From Clostridia bacterium (GTDB lineage: Bacteria; Bacillota; Clostridia; Oscillospirales; Acutalibacteraceae), in the NCBI GenBank assembly GCA_017403185.1, contig JAFQON010000048.1:1-64000 (forward strand): DNA of 64,000 nucleotides. Reading direction: 5' to 3'. The notes below the pieces were generated by a model that searched no databases, was not told the origin of the DNA, and saw only the letters and a program-made list of their open reading frames with translations. Of the stretch, positions 8,041-16,601 are shown one piece after another. Each line of letters opens with the position of its first letter. The stretch's first letter is position 1. A program made the translations under genes and the position numbers.

Positions 8041-8640
8041 TCATTTGTGAGCCGTTTTTTTGCATACAGAGCATATATAGTCTTTGTCAATTTCATAAAA
8101 CAAGCATTCAAATCCGCTCTCGGAGCAAGCTATGCCGTTTTGTGAAACCTCGAAATAAACATTTTTTATATCCTTGCCGAGACCTGTGCCTATGCACTTG
8201 AAATATGCTTCTTTAAGAGTCCAGATTTCAAAAAAACCGTTTTGGTGCGAGCGGATATATTTTTTCTCGCTGTCAGCAGCAAATTTTTCGGCAGCACGAA
8301 TATTGAAGGGTTTGATTTTTTCTATATCAATCCCGATTTCACAATCCGAAACAGCACAAACAGCGTAATCTCCGCTGTGACTTATGTTGAAATAAACGGG
8401 CAGACCTTTTGCATAGGGCTTGCCTTTTTCGCTGTATTCAAAAACGATGTCATCAGGAGCAATTCCGCAATAATCAGAAATTGCTTCTCTGCAAAGTGCA
8501 TCTGCAGCTGTGCGGAGCTTTCGTTTTTGCTCAATTGCCATGCGATTCACTGCATTTTTGCGTTTATCGTCCATCTGCTCAAACCAAGCCGAAAGCTGAT
8601 TCGGTTCAATATCTTTGATGTTTACACGATAAACCTTCAT
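8041..8640 (-). CDS. Sfp-type 4'-phosphopantetheinyl transferase
   Basis: 199 residues. It transfers phosphopantetheine from CoA to a serine of carrier proteins. The core motifs are present: NISHSGDYAVC, then GIDIEKI with the Mg ligands D105 and E107, then WTLKEAYFK with E144 and K148. The length is a little under that of Sfp (about 224). The start codon overlaps the stop of the upstream DUF212 gene (TAATG), so translation is probably coupled. A hairpin overlapping its stop codon (8033-8056, AAACGGCTCA stem followed by TTTTATATTTT on this strand) likely terminates the transcript. No PKS/NRPS is nearby; the target may be the fatty-acid ACP. Confidence 0.9.
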   Translation of the reverse strand: MKVYRVNIKDIEPNQLSAWFEQMDDKRKNAVNRMAIEQKRKLRTAADALCREAISDYCGIAPDDIVFEYSEKGKPYAKGLPVYFNISHSGDYAVCAVSDCEIGIDIEKIKPFNIRAAEKFAADSEKKYIRSHQNGFFEIWTLKEAYFKCIGTGLGKDIKNVYFEVSQNGIACSESGFECLFYEIDKDYICSVCKKTAHK

Positions 8641-9134
8641 TACAGTGAGCCGAGGTAGTTAAGGAAAGGAATATCAATATCATATATGTGCACAACTTTT
8701 ACCATGAAAAGTGCAACCGAAAGTCCAACGATAAAGCCTCCGATTATTTCGGGAATGGTGTGACCTTCAACTTTTTTAACATCCTCAGCTTCATTGTTGC
8801 ACACCTTTGCCTGAATGCGGTTAAAGGCATCCGTAAGTCTGCTGATGGGGAGCCTTACTTTAAAGGCGTCAAACATTGTTATAAATGCAAAAACGCCCGC
8901 AACCGCAAAAATATCCGAATCGAATCCGCTGTGAAGACCCACACAGCCGCACAGAGCGATAACAGTTGCAGTGTGTGAGCTGGGCATTCCGCCGAGCTTG
9001 AAGAGAGTTTCAAGCGTAACTTTTTTTGCTTTGCGGCCTTTTTTCTTATCAATAATATATTTCGTGAAGTTAATTATTACCTTAATAAGCTGAGCGATGA
9101 ACCATGCAGTAAGGCAAACCAAAAAAATTCTCAT
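8640..9134 (-). CDS. divergent PAP2 family (DUF212) membrane protein
   Basis: 164 residues with four or five helices. The family motif GGMPSSHTATV and a late EGHTIPEIIGGFIVG segment identify the DUF212/YuiD group, distantly related to PAP2 acid phosphatases. SSH resembles part of the PAP2 active site. The phosphatase activity of this family is presumed, not proven. It is the first gene of a two-gene operon with the phosphopantetheinyl transferase. RBS AAAGGAGA lies 7 nt before the ATG. Confidence 0.85.
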   Translation of the reverse strand: MRIFLVCLTAWFIAQLIKVIINFTKYIIDKKKGRKAKKVTLETLFKLGGMPSSHTATVIALCGCVGLHSGFDSDIFAVAGVFAFITMFDAFKVRLPISRLTDAFNRIQAKVCNNEAEDVKKVEGHTIPEIIGGFIVGLSVALFMVKVVHIYDIDIPFLNYLGSL

Positions 9135-9202
9135 TTATGTTCTCCTTTAAAATAATACAGTTAATCATACAATATTGACTAAAAAAAAGCAATACCTTTT
9201 TA

Positions 9203-9231
9203 TTGAAAAAAGCAGACAATTATGTTAGAAT
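9203..9231 (+). promoter_or_regulatory. promoter of the acyl-CoA synthetase gene
   Basis: TTGAAA (9203-9208), 17-bp spacer, TAGAAT (9226-9231). It sits in the divergent intergenic region between the DUF212 gene and the synthetase. Confidence 0.7.
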
Positions 9232-9283
9232 AACCAACGAATATTGTCTGAATAAAAAGAATTATAATCTATAGGGGGTTAAT

Positions 9284-10924
9284 ATGGGCAAAAAACACAG
9301 TAATATGGGTAACGCAAATCTTCCCACCTACCAAACCTTAAAAGAAATCATTGTTAAGGGAACAGAAGCCGGCGGCGACAAAAGGCAGTATGTTTTTCTT
9401 GACAAAAACAAAAAAGAATGTATAAGAAGCTTTAATGATACCTGGGCAGAAATGAGCGCTCTCGGCACTCTTTTTATCAATAAGGGTCTCAACGGCAAAA
9501 AGAAAATCGCCATAATCGGCGAAAACTGCTATGAGTGGATGATCGCTTACTATGCAACACTTGTGAGCGGCAATATCACCGTTCCCATGGATTGCAAGCT
9601 TCCTGCAGAAGACCTTGCCGATCAGCTTATCCGCTGCGGTTGCGATGCTCTTATTATAACAAAGAAGTTCGTTACCATGGCAGAAGATTTCAAAAAGAAT
9701 CCGCAGATGCCCGAAATGCTTTATTTCAACATAAGCGATGAATATGAAGACTATCTTGCAGAGGGTCAGAAGCTGCTTGATGCAGGCGATACTTCGTTTG
9801 CAGATGCTGAGGTTCGCCCCGATGATTTGGCTTGTATAGCATACACATCAGGCACAACGGCAAAAAGCAAGGGCGTTATGCTCACACATTTTAACATTTC
9901 GAGCAACTGCTCGTCATCATGCCGTGCTCTCTCAGGCAGGCACGCAATCGGTTTCCTTCCCCTGAACCATACATATTCATGGGTAAGTGCTCTGTTTTCA
10001 TCATATATCCTCAGCGAGTGGGGCTATCTTTGTGACGGTTTGGGAAATATTCAGGGTGATCTTAAGAAATATCAGCCTTATAACTTTTCAGGTGTTCCTC
10101 TTGTTGTTGAAACCATATATAAGCGCATTTGGAAAACCGCAAGAAAAACAGGCAAGGAAGAAATTCTCAAAAAGGGTCTTAAAATCAGCCGATTCCTTAT
10201 GAAGCTCGGCATAGACAGAAGACGCAAGATATTCAAAACCATTATAGATAATCTCGGCGGCAATCTTAATATGATCGTCTGCGGTGCAGCAAACCTTGAT
10301 CCCAAGCATGAGCAGGGTATGCACGATTTCGGCATTGAAATTTATAATGGCTACGGTCTTACCGAGTGTTCTCCCGCTGTTACTTGCAACAGACCGGACA
10401 AATTCAAATTCGGTTCAGTCGGCACTCCGCTGGATTGCTGTGAAATCAAGATTGTTAATCCCGATGAAGACGGCGTGGGCGAAATTTATGTTAAGGGCAC
10501 CAATGTTATGCAGGGCTATTATAATGACCCTGAGGCAACGGCTGCCGCATTTGACGGTGAATGGTTTAAAACGGGTGACCACGGCAGAATTGACGAGGAC
10601 GGCTTCCTCTTTATGGTCGGCAGAAAGAAAAATCTCATCTGCCTTTCAAACGGCAAGAATGTTTCTCCCGAGGAGCTTGAGGACAGGCTCGCAAGAATTG
10701 ATTTCGTGAAAGAAGTTCTTGTATATGAAGAGGATGGCAAAATTGTTGCCGAATTCTTCCTTGATGAAGAAGAATTCCCCGATGCAAGAGCAAGAATAAA
10801 GGGCGCAGTTGATGAATTTAACGCCAATATGCCCAATTTCAAGAATATCAACAAAATCAAGCTTCGTGATGAAGAGTTCCCCAAAACAACCACTCTTAAA
10901 ATCGCCAGAAAATACAACAAATAA
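9284..10924 (+). CDS. AMP-forming acyl-CoA synthetase (long-chain fatty acid type)
   Basis: 546 residues of the ANL superfamily. The enzyme adenylates a carboxylic acid and then transfers it to CoA. The P-loop YTSGTTAKSKGVMLTH, the YGLTECSP motif, KTGDHGRIDEDGFLF and the C-terminal hinge GRKKNLICLSNGKNVSPEE are all present, and the adenylation-type lysine region TTTLKIARK is near the end. The order fits long-chain acyl-CoA ligases, though chain length is not readable. It is transcribed divergently from the phosphopantetheinyl transferase unit, a possible link to lipid metabolism. RBS AGGGGGT. Confidence 0.88.
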   Translation: MGKKHSNMGNANLPTYQTLKEIIVKGTEAGGDKRQYVFLDKNKKECIRSFNDTWAEMSALGTLFINKGLNGKKKIAIIGENCYEWMIAYYATLVSGNITVPMDCKLPAEDLADQLIRCGCDALIITKKFVTMAEDFKKNPQMPEMLYFNISDEYEDYLAEGQKLLDAGDTSFADAEVRPDDLACIAYTSGTTAKSKGVMLTHFNISSNCSSSCRALSGRHAIGFLPLNHTYSWVSALFSSYILSEWGYLCDGLGNIQGDLKKYQPYNFSGVPLVVETIYKRIWKTARKTGKEEILKKGLKISRFLMKLGIDRRRKIFKTIIDNLGGNLNMIVCGAANLDPKHEQGMHDFGIEIYNGYGLTECSPAVTCNRPDKFKFGSVGTPLDCCEIKIVNPDEDGVGEIYVKGTNVMQGYYNDPEATAAAFDGEWFKTGDHGRIDEDGFLFMVGRKKNLICLSNGKNVSPEELEDRLARIDFVKEVLVYEEDGKIVAEFFLDEEEFPDARARIKGAVDEFNANMPNFKNINKIKLRDEEFPKTTTLKIARKYNK

Positions 10925-10930
10925 AAATTT

Positions 10931-10962
10931 CGGGCTGTGCAAAACGCACAGCCCGTATTTTT
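10931..10962. terminator. bidirectional terminator
   Basis: Stem CGGGCTGTGC (10931-10940) pairs with GCACAGCCCG (10946-10955), followed by TATTTTTAT. The A-rich left flank serves the convergent gene ending at 10961. Confidence 0.88.
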
Positions 10963-11461
10963 ATATTTCAATTATGTGCGGCTCAATTCCGAGTGAAGGC
11001 AGAAAAATGTTTAATATATCTTTGGTTTTAATTTTCATTGTTGCGGAATTGTCGCTCGGATGGCAGCAGATATACTCTTCGTTGATAACATCTCTGTCAA
11101 TTGCAAGAGCGGTTTTCTTTTCTTTGTCAAAAATCAGGCTCGTTATGCTCAAAGACCCCGGCGGAGTGCTCAGCAGTGCCTCCATATAATCGCCCGAAGC
11201 AAACGAGAGCCGTGAGCTGCCGAGCTTTTTGGAAACATCCTTTGTTACAAACCTTTTATCATCTCTTATCATCAAAAGGTAAACAGACTTGCCCGAATCG
11301 GTTTTCAAAAGCAGGTTTTTGCAAATTCTTCCGTTGATAAGTCCGTTTATCTCAGCGCATTCTTCAAGTGTAAAAGAGGGGGAGTGCGTAACAAGGTCGT
11401 ATTCTATGCCGATTTTGTCAAGATAAGAGCATACCTGACAAGCTCTGTCGTTTAAATTCAT
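10961..11461 (-). CDS. YbaK/ProX-type aminoacyl-tRNA deacylase
   Basis: 166 residues forming a single prolyl-tRNA-editing (YbaK) domain. Family members hydrolyse mischarged tRNA-Pro in trans, typically Ala-tRNA-Pro for the ProX/PrdX branch. The conserved lysine segment CKNLLLKT, DDKRFVTKDVSKKLG and the glycine-rich TPPGSLSITSL are visible. It is the last gene of a probable three-gene reverse unit (nrdR, lipoprotein, this gene), starting 6 bp after the lipoprotein stop. Its own RBS is weak, and an internal terminator after nrdR may limit read-through. The exact tRNA specificity is inference. Confidence 0.82.
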   Translation of the reverse strand: MNLNDRACQVCSYLDKIGIEYDLVTHSPSFTLEECAEINGLINGRICKNLLLKTDSGKSVYLLMIRDDKRFVTKDVSKKLGSSRLSFASGDYMEALLSTPPGSLSITSLIFDKEKKTALAIDRDVINEEYICCHPSDNSATMKIKTKDILNIFLPSLGIEPHIIEI

Positions 11462-11467
11462 AGTCTG

Positions 11468-12322
11468 TCACTGTCCGTAAAACGCTGATGCGTAGTCATC
11501 AGCATTGATTTTTATGGTTTTCCAAGGGCCGCTGCTGCAGTCCTCATGAGTAAGAATTCCGTTTTCAAATGTGTGAATGCCCGAGTATGACGGCTTACCC
11601 TCCGAGAGCACCCAGAAGCTGTCGGTATCAGCCTGTGTTTCGGGATAAACACTTTCGTCAATTGAAAATTCACCGCTGCCGAGTTTGGCACAGCAGAAAC
11701 AGATTATTCCGCCTTTTTCATCGAATTCAATGTAACAGCGTTCGCTTTGGCTTTGTATGATGTAGGTGCTGTTGCCGACACGGATAAATTCAAGAAACTC
11801 CTCGACGGCTTCGGTACCGTTTTCTTCAACCGAAAAAGTATAGCGCAGGCTGTCGCTTTTTTTGTCATATTCAGCGGTATAGGTTTTTACAAGTGACTCG
11901 GAAACAAACATCAACTCGTGATTTTCATCGGCACCGTTATAAATTATGTCAAGCCCTTCGCTGTGAAGTTTATAAAAATCCTGAGCTTTTTCGTTGGTCA
12001 TATCTTCGGTGAAGCCTTCGGTGATTGATAATGAACTGTTCACAAAAGGCTCAAAAGAGGTCAGAATGTAGTTTTCGTCGAGAAAGAAATTTTCACTGTT
12101 TTCCGCCTTGATAACAGCGTTGTGTGCATTTTCGAGAGTTGATATTTTGGAACTCATGGCAGATATTACGGCATCAAGTCTGCTTTTACAGCCGAGAAAT
12201 GATTTTTCTTCGTTTGTTATGCTCAGCATATCTGCTGTTTTGTGAACGGGGGGCTCATTGCCTTTGCACGAGCACAAAAAAACAAGCAGAAAGGCAATTG
12301 TCAGCGACAAATATTTTTTCAT
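11468..12322 (-). CDS. lipoprotein of unknown function
   Basis: 284 residues from ATG 12322, which has GGGTGA 5 nt upstream; the GTG at 12331 is too close to that RBS. The signal peptide ends in a lipobox-like LFLCSCK. The mature part alternates beta-rich stretches ('YTAEYDKKSDSLRYTFSVEE', 'SERCYIEFDEKGGIICFCC') and shows no recognised catalytic motif. I do not recognise the family. It lies between nrdR and the YbaK-type gene on the same strand. Confidence 0.7.
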   Translation of the reverse strand: MKKYLSLTIAFLLVFLCSCKGNEPPVHKTADMLSITNEEKSFLGCKSRLDAVISAMSSKISTLENAHNAVIKAENSENFFLDENYILTSFEPFVNSSLSITEGFTEDMTNEKAQDFYKLHSEGLDIIYNGADENHELMFVSESLVKTYTAEYDKKSDSLRYTFSVEENGTEAVEEFLEFIRVGNSTYIIQSQSERCYIEFDEKGGIICFCCAKLGSGEFSIDESVYPETQADTDSFWVLSEGKPSYSGIHTFENGILTHEDCSSGPWKTIKINADDYASAFYGQ

Positions 12323-12331
12323 TGATTTCAC

Positions 12332-12364
12332 CCTAAAAAGGAGTATGGCAAAACCATACTCCTT
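12332..12364 (-). terminator. intrinsic terminator of nrdR
   Basis: An 11-bp stem, AAGGAGTATGG (12338-12348) with CCATACTCCTT (12354-12364), is followed on the reverse strand by TTTTTA. The same T-rich side leads into the GGGTGA RBS of the next gene. Confidence 0.8.
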
Positions 12365-12374
12365 GAATTTTATA

Positions 12375-12830
12375 TTATTTTTCGCTCAGAAGCTTTGCCA
12401 ATTCATCCATAAAGGTGTTAATATCCTTGAACTGGCGATAAACCGAGGCGAAACGGACATAAGCTACCTCATCAAGGTCTTTGAGTTTATCCATTGCAAG
12501 CTCGCCGATATACACAGAAGTAACCTCTCTGTCAAGCGAATTCTGCAGAGTGCTTTCAATTTCGTTAACAGCTTTTTCAAGTTCTTCAAGTGCAACGGGT
12601 CTTTTCTCGCAAGCCCTGAGCATACCGTTGAAAAGCTTGTTGCGGTCGAAAACCTCTCGAGATTTATCCTTTTTAACAACAATTACGGGAACGCTTTCGA
12701 TTATCTCATATGTTGTGAAGCGCTTCTGGCAGCTGATACATTCTCTGCGGCGTCTGATGCGTTCACCTTCGTCAGTAGGTCTTGAGTCAATAACCTTGCT
12801 TTCTTCGCAGTTGCAAAACGGACATTTCAT
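12375..12830 (-). CDS. nrdR: transcriptional repressor NrdR
   Basis: 151 residues, the standard NrdR length. The N-terminal zinc ribbon is CPFC (residues 3-6) with CISCQKRF, followed by the [20 protein letters not shown]-binding segment. An ATP-cone follows from about residue 48 ([18 protein letters not shown]). NrdR binds ATP/dATP and represses ribonucleotide reductase operons. No nrd gene or NrdR box pair is seen in this window, so its targets are elsewhere. RBS AAAGGAG. Confidence 0.95.
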   Translation of the reverse strand: MKCPFCNCEESKVIDSRPTDEGERIRRRRECISCQKRFTTYEIIESVPVIVVKKDKSREVFDRNKLFNGMLRACEKRPVALEELEKAVNEIESTLQNSLDREVTSVYIGELAMDKLKDLDEVAYVRFASVYRQFKDINTFMDELAKLLSEK

Positions 12831-12904
12831 AGCATTGGCACTCCTTTAATAACCGTTGATTTATAATTCAAGTATAGCATATTTTGCGGATTTTGCAAGC
12901 AGTT

Positions 12905-13678
12905 TCACAAATTTTGCACATATTCAAGGGCTTTTATAAGCTCTTCAGGCTTGTCGTAATTGTGTCTGTAAAGCTCGATAACATAATCGCCGCTGTAATT
13001 CACCGAGTCCATTATACAGAAAAGCTTTTTAAAATCAAAAACTCCCTCTGACGGCGGCAGGCAGTCAAAGCCTTGCTTGTGGTCGCTGATATGAACATGG
13101 GTAATTTCATTTTTGAATTCTTCTGCAAATTCAAGCGGAGCATAGCCCGATCTGACAGCTTGCTTCACATCAAACACCATTTTAAAATCGCTGCCGAGAG
13201 CTTTTCTCATCTCTTTTAAGAAATCGGGATTTTCGCTGAAATGCGCATGAACATTTTCCTGACAAACGGTTATTCCGTATTTTTTACCTTCATCAATAAG
13301 CAATTGAAATCTTTCAAAGTATTCATCACGGCAGATTTTACCGGGGAGTCTGGAACCGTGAATTACCAGAACACCTGCGCCGAGAAGCGATGCAACCTCT
13401 GAGCATTTTTTGTAGAATTCGAGCCCGTCATAAAAACGCCTTTTATATTCGCTGAAAAGCATATGGGTTTCGGAAAAAGATGAGAACGGATGAAGCGATG
13501 CTATTCTTATACCGTATTCATTCTTGATATTGTTGAGTTGTTTAGCGAATTCGGGTGAGGTTTCGCCTATTGAATTCATAAACACTTCGCAGGTTTTCAC
13601 ACCCGCTTTTGCGAGAAGCTCAAGAGAGTCTTCGGTTATCATAGGGTAAAGACACGAGGTTGAAATTCCGAAAGCCAT
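12905..13678 (-). CDS. sugar phosphate isomerase/epimerase-like TIM barrel
   Basis: 257 residues of the xylose-isomerase-like/AP-endonuclease-2 TIM barrel. Metal-binding positions are suggested by SLHPFSS, VIHGSRLPG, VCQENVH, VFDVKQA, HVHISDH and a final VIELYRHNYD. The group includes isomerases, epimerases and dehydratases of sugars and inositols, and the reaction here cannot be fixed. The gene is single and transcribed away from the small membrane-protein gene at 13763. RBS AAGGA. Confidence 0.8.
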   Translation of the reverse strand: MAFGISTSCLYPMITEDSLELLAKAGVKTCEVFMNSIGETSPEFAKQLNNIKNEYGIRIASLHPFSSFSETHMLFSEYKRRFYDGLEFYKKCSEVASLLGAGVLVIHGSRLPGKICRDEYFERFQLLIDEGKKYGITVCQENVHAHFSENPDFLKEMRKALGSDFKMVFDVKQAVRSGYAPLEFAEEFKNEITHVHISDHKQGFDCLPPSEGVFDFKKLFCIMDSVNYSGDYVIELYRHNYDKPEELIKALEYVQNL

Positions 13679-13711
13679 AGAATCAAATCCTTAATTGGTA
13701 ATATTTTATGT

Positions 13712-13741
13712 TTGAAATATTCGGTGTGATTATTGTATAAT
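13712..13741 (+). promoter_or_regulatory. promoter of the 81-residue membrane protein
   Basis: TTGAAA (13712-13717), 18-bp spacer, TATAAT (13736-13741). The leader is very short because the RBS AAGGAGG lies just downstream. Confidence 0.65.
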
Positions 13742-13762
13742 TGAAGCAGGAAGGAGGCTGCC

Positions 13763-14008
13763 GTGAAAAAGATATTTTCTCAACTTCACCGCCCCGCAAA
13801 GAGAGCTTTTGTTATCGGGTGGTTAATTGTTTTTGTCATGCTTGCGGCATCAACGGTTCTCTACATAGGTGCGGGGAGCCTGTTTGATTATTATATTGCA
13901 GTTGATATCAGCGAAAAGCTGCTTGCCTGGGTAAGACCCGCCTGCATTGCAGCTTGTTCAGGTTCGATTGCTCTTGAATTTTTTTCGAAACGAAGGGAGA
14001 ACACATAG
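13763..14008 (+). CDS. small two-helix membrane protein, unknown
   Basis: 81 residues, GTG start with a strong AAGGAGG 7 nt upstream. Two hydrophobic segments (about 18-38 and 56-72) flank a short loop, and both termini are basic. I do not recognise a family. A consensus promoter, strong RBS and its own terminator support a real gene. Confidence 0.6.
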   Translation: MKKIFSQLHRPAKRAFVIGWLIVFVMLAASTVLYIGAGSLFDYYIAVDISEKLLAWVRPACIAACSGSIALEFFSKRRENT

Positions 14009-14047
14009 CATTATTATATCATAAAAATAAAATATTTCAACAGCATG

Positions 14048-14078
14048 AAAAAGTCGGGATTTTTTCTCGACTTTTTTA
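14048..14078 (+). terminator. intrinsic terminator
   Basis: AAAAGTCG (about 14049-14056) pairs with CGACTTTT (14068-14075) around a T-rich loop, continuing into a run of T. Confidence 0.7.
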
Positions 14079-14140
14079 TATGTATATGTTATTATTGAAT
14101 TGTTATATTGCGTTAATGCGCAAAAGAGGAGGAGATAATT

Positions 14141-15133
14141 ATGCTCAGAGTTGCAATGCTTTCAAAATGGCATGTTCATGCCGAAGGTTATGCAAGAGAT
14201 TTTTTGAAAACAGGCAAAGCTCGGATAACCGCTGTCTGGGATGAAAAAACCGAAAGAGGTGCCGAATGGGCTGAAGAGCTCGGCGTTGATTTTGAGGCAG
14301 ACCTTGATACTCTTCTTGCAAGGGCTGATGTTGATGCTGTGTGCTGCTGCACACCCACAACAATGCACACCGATGTGCTCATCCGTGCCGCAAAAGCGGG
14401 TAAACATATTTTTACCGAAAAAACTCTCGCCTGCACAGTTGAAGAATGCAGAGAAATTGAAAAGGCTGTTGAGGCAAGCGGTGTAACATTTGTTATTTCG
14501 TTCCCTCACAAGGCATGGTCTGTTGTTAAATTTGCAAAGGAACATATTGAAAACGGCGATTTCGGCAGAGTTACAAATGTAAGAATTCGCAACGCACATA
14601 ACGGTGTAAGCGGCAACTGGCTGCCTGAATATTGGTTTGTGAAGGAAGACTGTGCAGGCGGCGCAATGATGGATCTCGGCTGCCACCCCATGTATCTTCT
14701 TTCATACCTTTGCGGTAAGCCAAAGAAAATAACAGGCATTGCAAATTCGGTGCTCGGAACACCTGTTGATGAAAATGCAGTATCCGTTATTGAATTTGAA
14801 AACGGTGCAATAGGTGTTTCTGAAACCTCGTTTCTTGCCTATTCATCGCCTTATACCATTGAGGTTCACGGCACGGACGGCATACTTCTCTGGCAGGGCG
14901 GCGATATCAAATACAAGACAACCGAAACAGCAAAGCTTAATAAAGGCTTTATTAACCCGGATAATCTTCCCAAAGAGGATGAACACCCCATTGACCGCTT
15001 TGTAGATGCCTGCATCGGCGGCACGGGCTCACCCGAGGATATCGGTATGAAAGAAGCGATTGAACTTGCGGTGCTTCTTGAAAACTCATACATATCATAT
15101 GAAACAGGCAAAACGGTTGAAATAAAGGAGTAA
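14141..15133 (+). CDS. Gfo/Idh/MocA family oxidoreductase
   Basis: 330 residues: an N-terminal NAD(P)-binding Rossmann domain followed by the alpha/beta substrate domain. Family marks are DAVCCCTPTTMHTDV, KHIFTEKTLA (usually EKP; here the proline is Thr) and GGAMMDLGCHPMY, which carries the catalytic His. Members oxidise or reduce sugars, inositols or related polyols. The PHP gene follows after 6 bp with overlapping RBS, then a GPH transporter, suggesting one sugar-catabolic unit. The substrate is unknown. Confidence 0.88.
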   Translation: MLRVAMLSKWHVHAEGYARDFLKTGKARITAVWDEKTERGAEWAEELGVDFEADLDTLLARADVDAVCCCTPTTMHTDVLIRAAKAGKHIFTEKTLACTVEECREIEKAVEASGVTFVISFPHKAWSVVKFAKEHIENGDFGRVTNVRIRNAHNGVSGNWLPEYWFVKEDCAGGAMMDLGCHPMYLLSYLCGKPKKITGIANSVLGTPVDENAVSVIEFENGAIGVSETSFLAYSSPYTIEVHGTDGILLWQGGDIKYKTTETAKLNKGFINPDNLPKEDEHPIDRFVDACIGGTGSPEDIGMKEAIELAVLLENSYISYETGKTVEIKE

Positions 15134-15139
15134 GATAAC

Positions 15140-16516
15140 ATGGAAGCAGTTCTTTATAATTATGACATATTCCCCAAGGTTTTTCCGGCAGGCAAGGAGG
15201 TATCCATCACACTCAAGCCTCTCGGTGCTCATGCTGAGTTTAAAAACCCCGGCGATATTGAGCTTAAAATATTCGGTCTTGATGACGGCAACCCGAGAGA
15301 TTATCCTCACAGAGGCAACGGATATGTAATTCCGTTTGAATTTGACGGCTGCATAAAGTTCACTCACACCTTTCCCCGTGAACAGCAGTATTATGTGAGA
15401 ATTTTTGAAAAGAGCAGCGGCAAAAGACTTGTTCAGATGAGTGTATACGCTCTTGACGAAGACCTCTGCGGCAGATATCCGCTTATAGGTGACCTTCATA
15501 TGCACACCTGCCGCTCAGACGGAAGAGAGGCTCCCGCAATAGTTTGCGCAAACTACAGAAAGCACGGCTACGATTTCTTTGCAATTACCGACCATCACCG
15601 TTATTATCCGTCGCTTGAAGCTATTGAAGCTTACAAGGATGTTCCTATCGAATTCAACATCTGTCCCGGTGAAGAGGTGCACCTTCCCGATGTTGCCCCG
15701 GACCACATAAACGATGTTCACATCGTTAATTTCGGCGGCAAGTATTCCGTTAACGGTATTCTTAAGGATGAATATGTGGAGGAATTCGGCAACGATATTG
15801 ACAAACGCCGCTTTGAAGGATTCCCTTGCCCTGAGGCAATAACCGAGGATGAATACAGAGCCGAGGTTGATGCTCTTGCGGCAACACTTGATATACCCGA
15901 AGGCATTGAGCCTTTCACTTACGCAAGCTGTGTTTGGGTGTTCAACCATATCAGAAAAGCGGAAGGTCTTGGTATATTCTGCCATCCCTACTGGCTTTCA
16001 AATGTTCATCAGGTGCCTGAGAATATAACCGATTATATGCTTAAAACTCACCCGTTTGATGCGTTTGAAGTTCTCGGCGGCGAGAATTACTATGAGCATA
16101 ACGGTTTTCAGACTCACAAGTATTATGAGGTGCTTGCAAAGGGCTATGAAAAATTCCCCATCGTCGGCAGCACGGACAGCCACGGCTCGACAGAGCATAA
16201 TGAAAACGCCTATGTTGCATCAACAATGGTTTTTTCACCTGCAAACGAAAGAACGGCAATTATTGATTCAATAAAGAATTTCTATTCGATTGCCATTGAC
16301 GGCATCAGCAAGGAATACAGGCTTGTCGGTGATTTCAGGCTTGCCCGTTATGCAAACTTCCTTCTCAAGGACTATTTTCCGCTTCACGATGACCTTTGCT
16401 ATGAAGAGGGCAGAGCAATGAAGGACTATGTTTGCGGCGTTGAAGGAGCAAAGGAAACGCTCGAGTTTATCAGCGGCAGAATTCAGAAGCAGAGAGAAAA
16501 ATATTTTGCATTCTGA
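15140..16516 (+). CDS. PHP-domain metal-dependent phosphoesterase with N-terminal extension
   Basis: 458 residues. Residues 1-115 form a beta-rich N-terminal domain of unknown role. A PHP domain follows: GDLHMHTCRSDG (metal ligands HxH), the ITDHHRYYPS motif, GEEVHLP, GIFCHPYW and GSTDSHGST. PHP domains hydrolyse phosphoesters with a trinuclear metal site; one class acts on small sugar phosphates or cyclic phosphates. Its tight coupling to the oxidoreductase suggests a metabolic substrate rather than nucleic acid. It ends 85 bp before the transporter, which has its own promoter. Confidence 0.85.
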   Translation: MEAVLYNYDIFPKVFPAGKEVSITLKPLGAHAEFKNPGDIELKIFGLDDGNPRDYPHRGNGYVIPFEFDGCIKFTHTFPREQQYYVRIFEKSSGKRLVQMSVYALDEDLCGRYPLIGDLHMHTCRSDGREAPAIVCANYRKHGYDFFAITDHHRYYPSLEAIEAYKDVPIEFNICPGEEVHLPDVAPDHINDVHIVNFGGKYSVNGILKDEYVEEFGNDIDKRRFEGFPCPEAITEDEYRAEVDALAATLDIPEGIEPFTYASCVWVFNHIRKAEGLGIFCHPYWLSNVHQVPENITDYMLKTHPFDAFEVLGGENYYEHNGFQTHKYYEVLAKGYEKFPIVGSTDSHGSTEHNENAYVASTMVFSPANERTAIIDSIKNFYSIAIDGISKEYRLVGDFRLARYANFLLKDYFPLHDDLCYEEGRAMKDYVCGVEGAKETLEFISGRIQKQREKYFAF

Positions 16517-16539
16517 GCATAAAAATTTTGCTTTTTCTC

Positions 16540-16568
16540 TTGATATTTATGAAATAAAATGGTATTAT
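16540..16568 (+). promoter_or_regulatory. promoter of the GPH transporter gene
   Basis: TTGATA (16540-16545), 17-bp spacer, TATTAT (16563-16568), just after the PHP gene stop. Confidence 0.75.
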
Positions 16569-16601
16569 ACAGTGCAATTTGAATTAAAAGGAGGTAATGT
16601 G

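Noticed and set aside
9284-10924. Polyketide or nonribosomal peptide cluster around the phosphopantetheinyl transferase
   Set aside because: Only the transferase and a stand-alone acyl-CoA synthetase are present; no carrier, ketosynthase or condensation domains are seen.
16428-16601. Longer N-terminus of the GPH transporter
   Set aside because: It overlaps the PHP gene and the transporter's own promoter, and has no homology-like sequence before the TTG at 16602.
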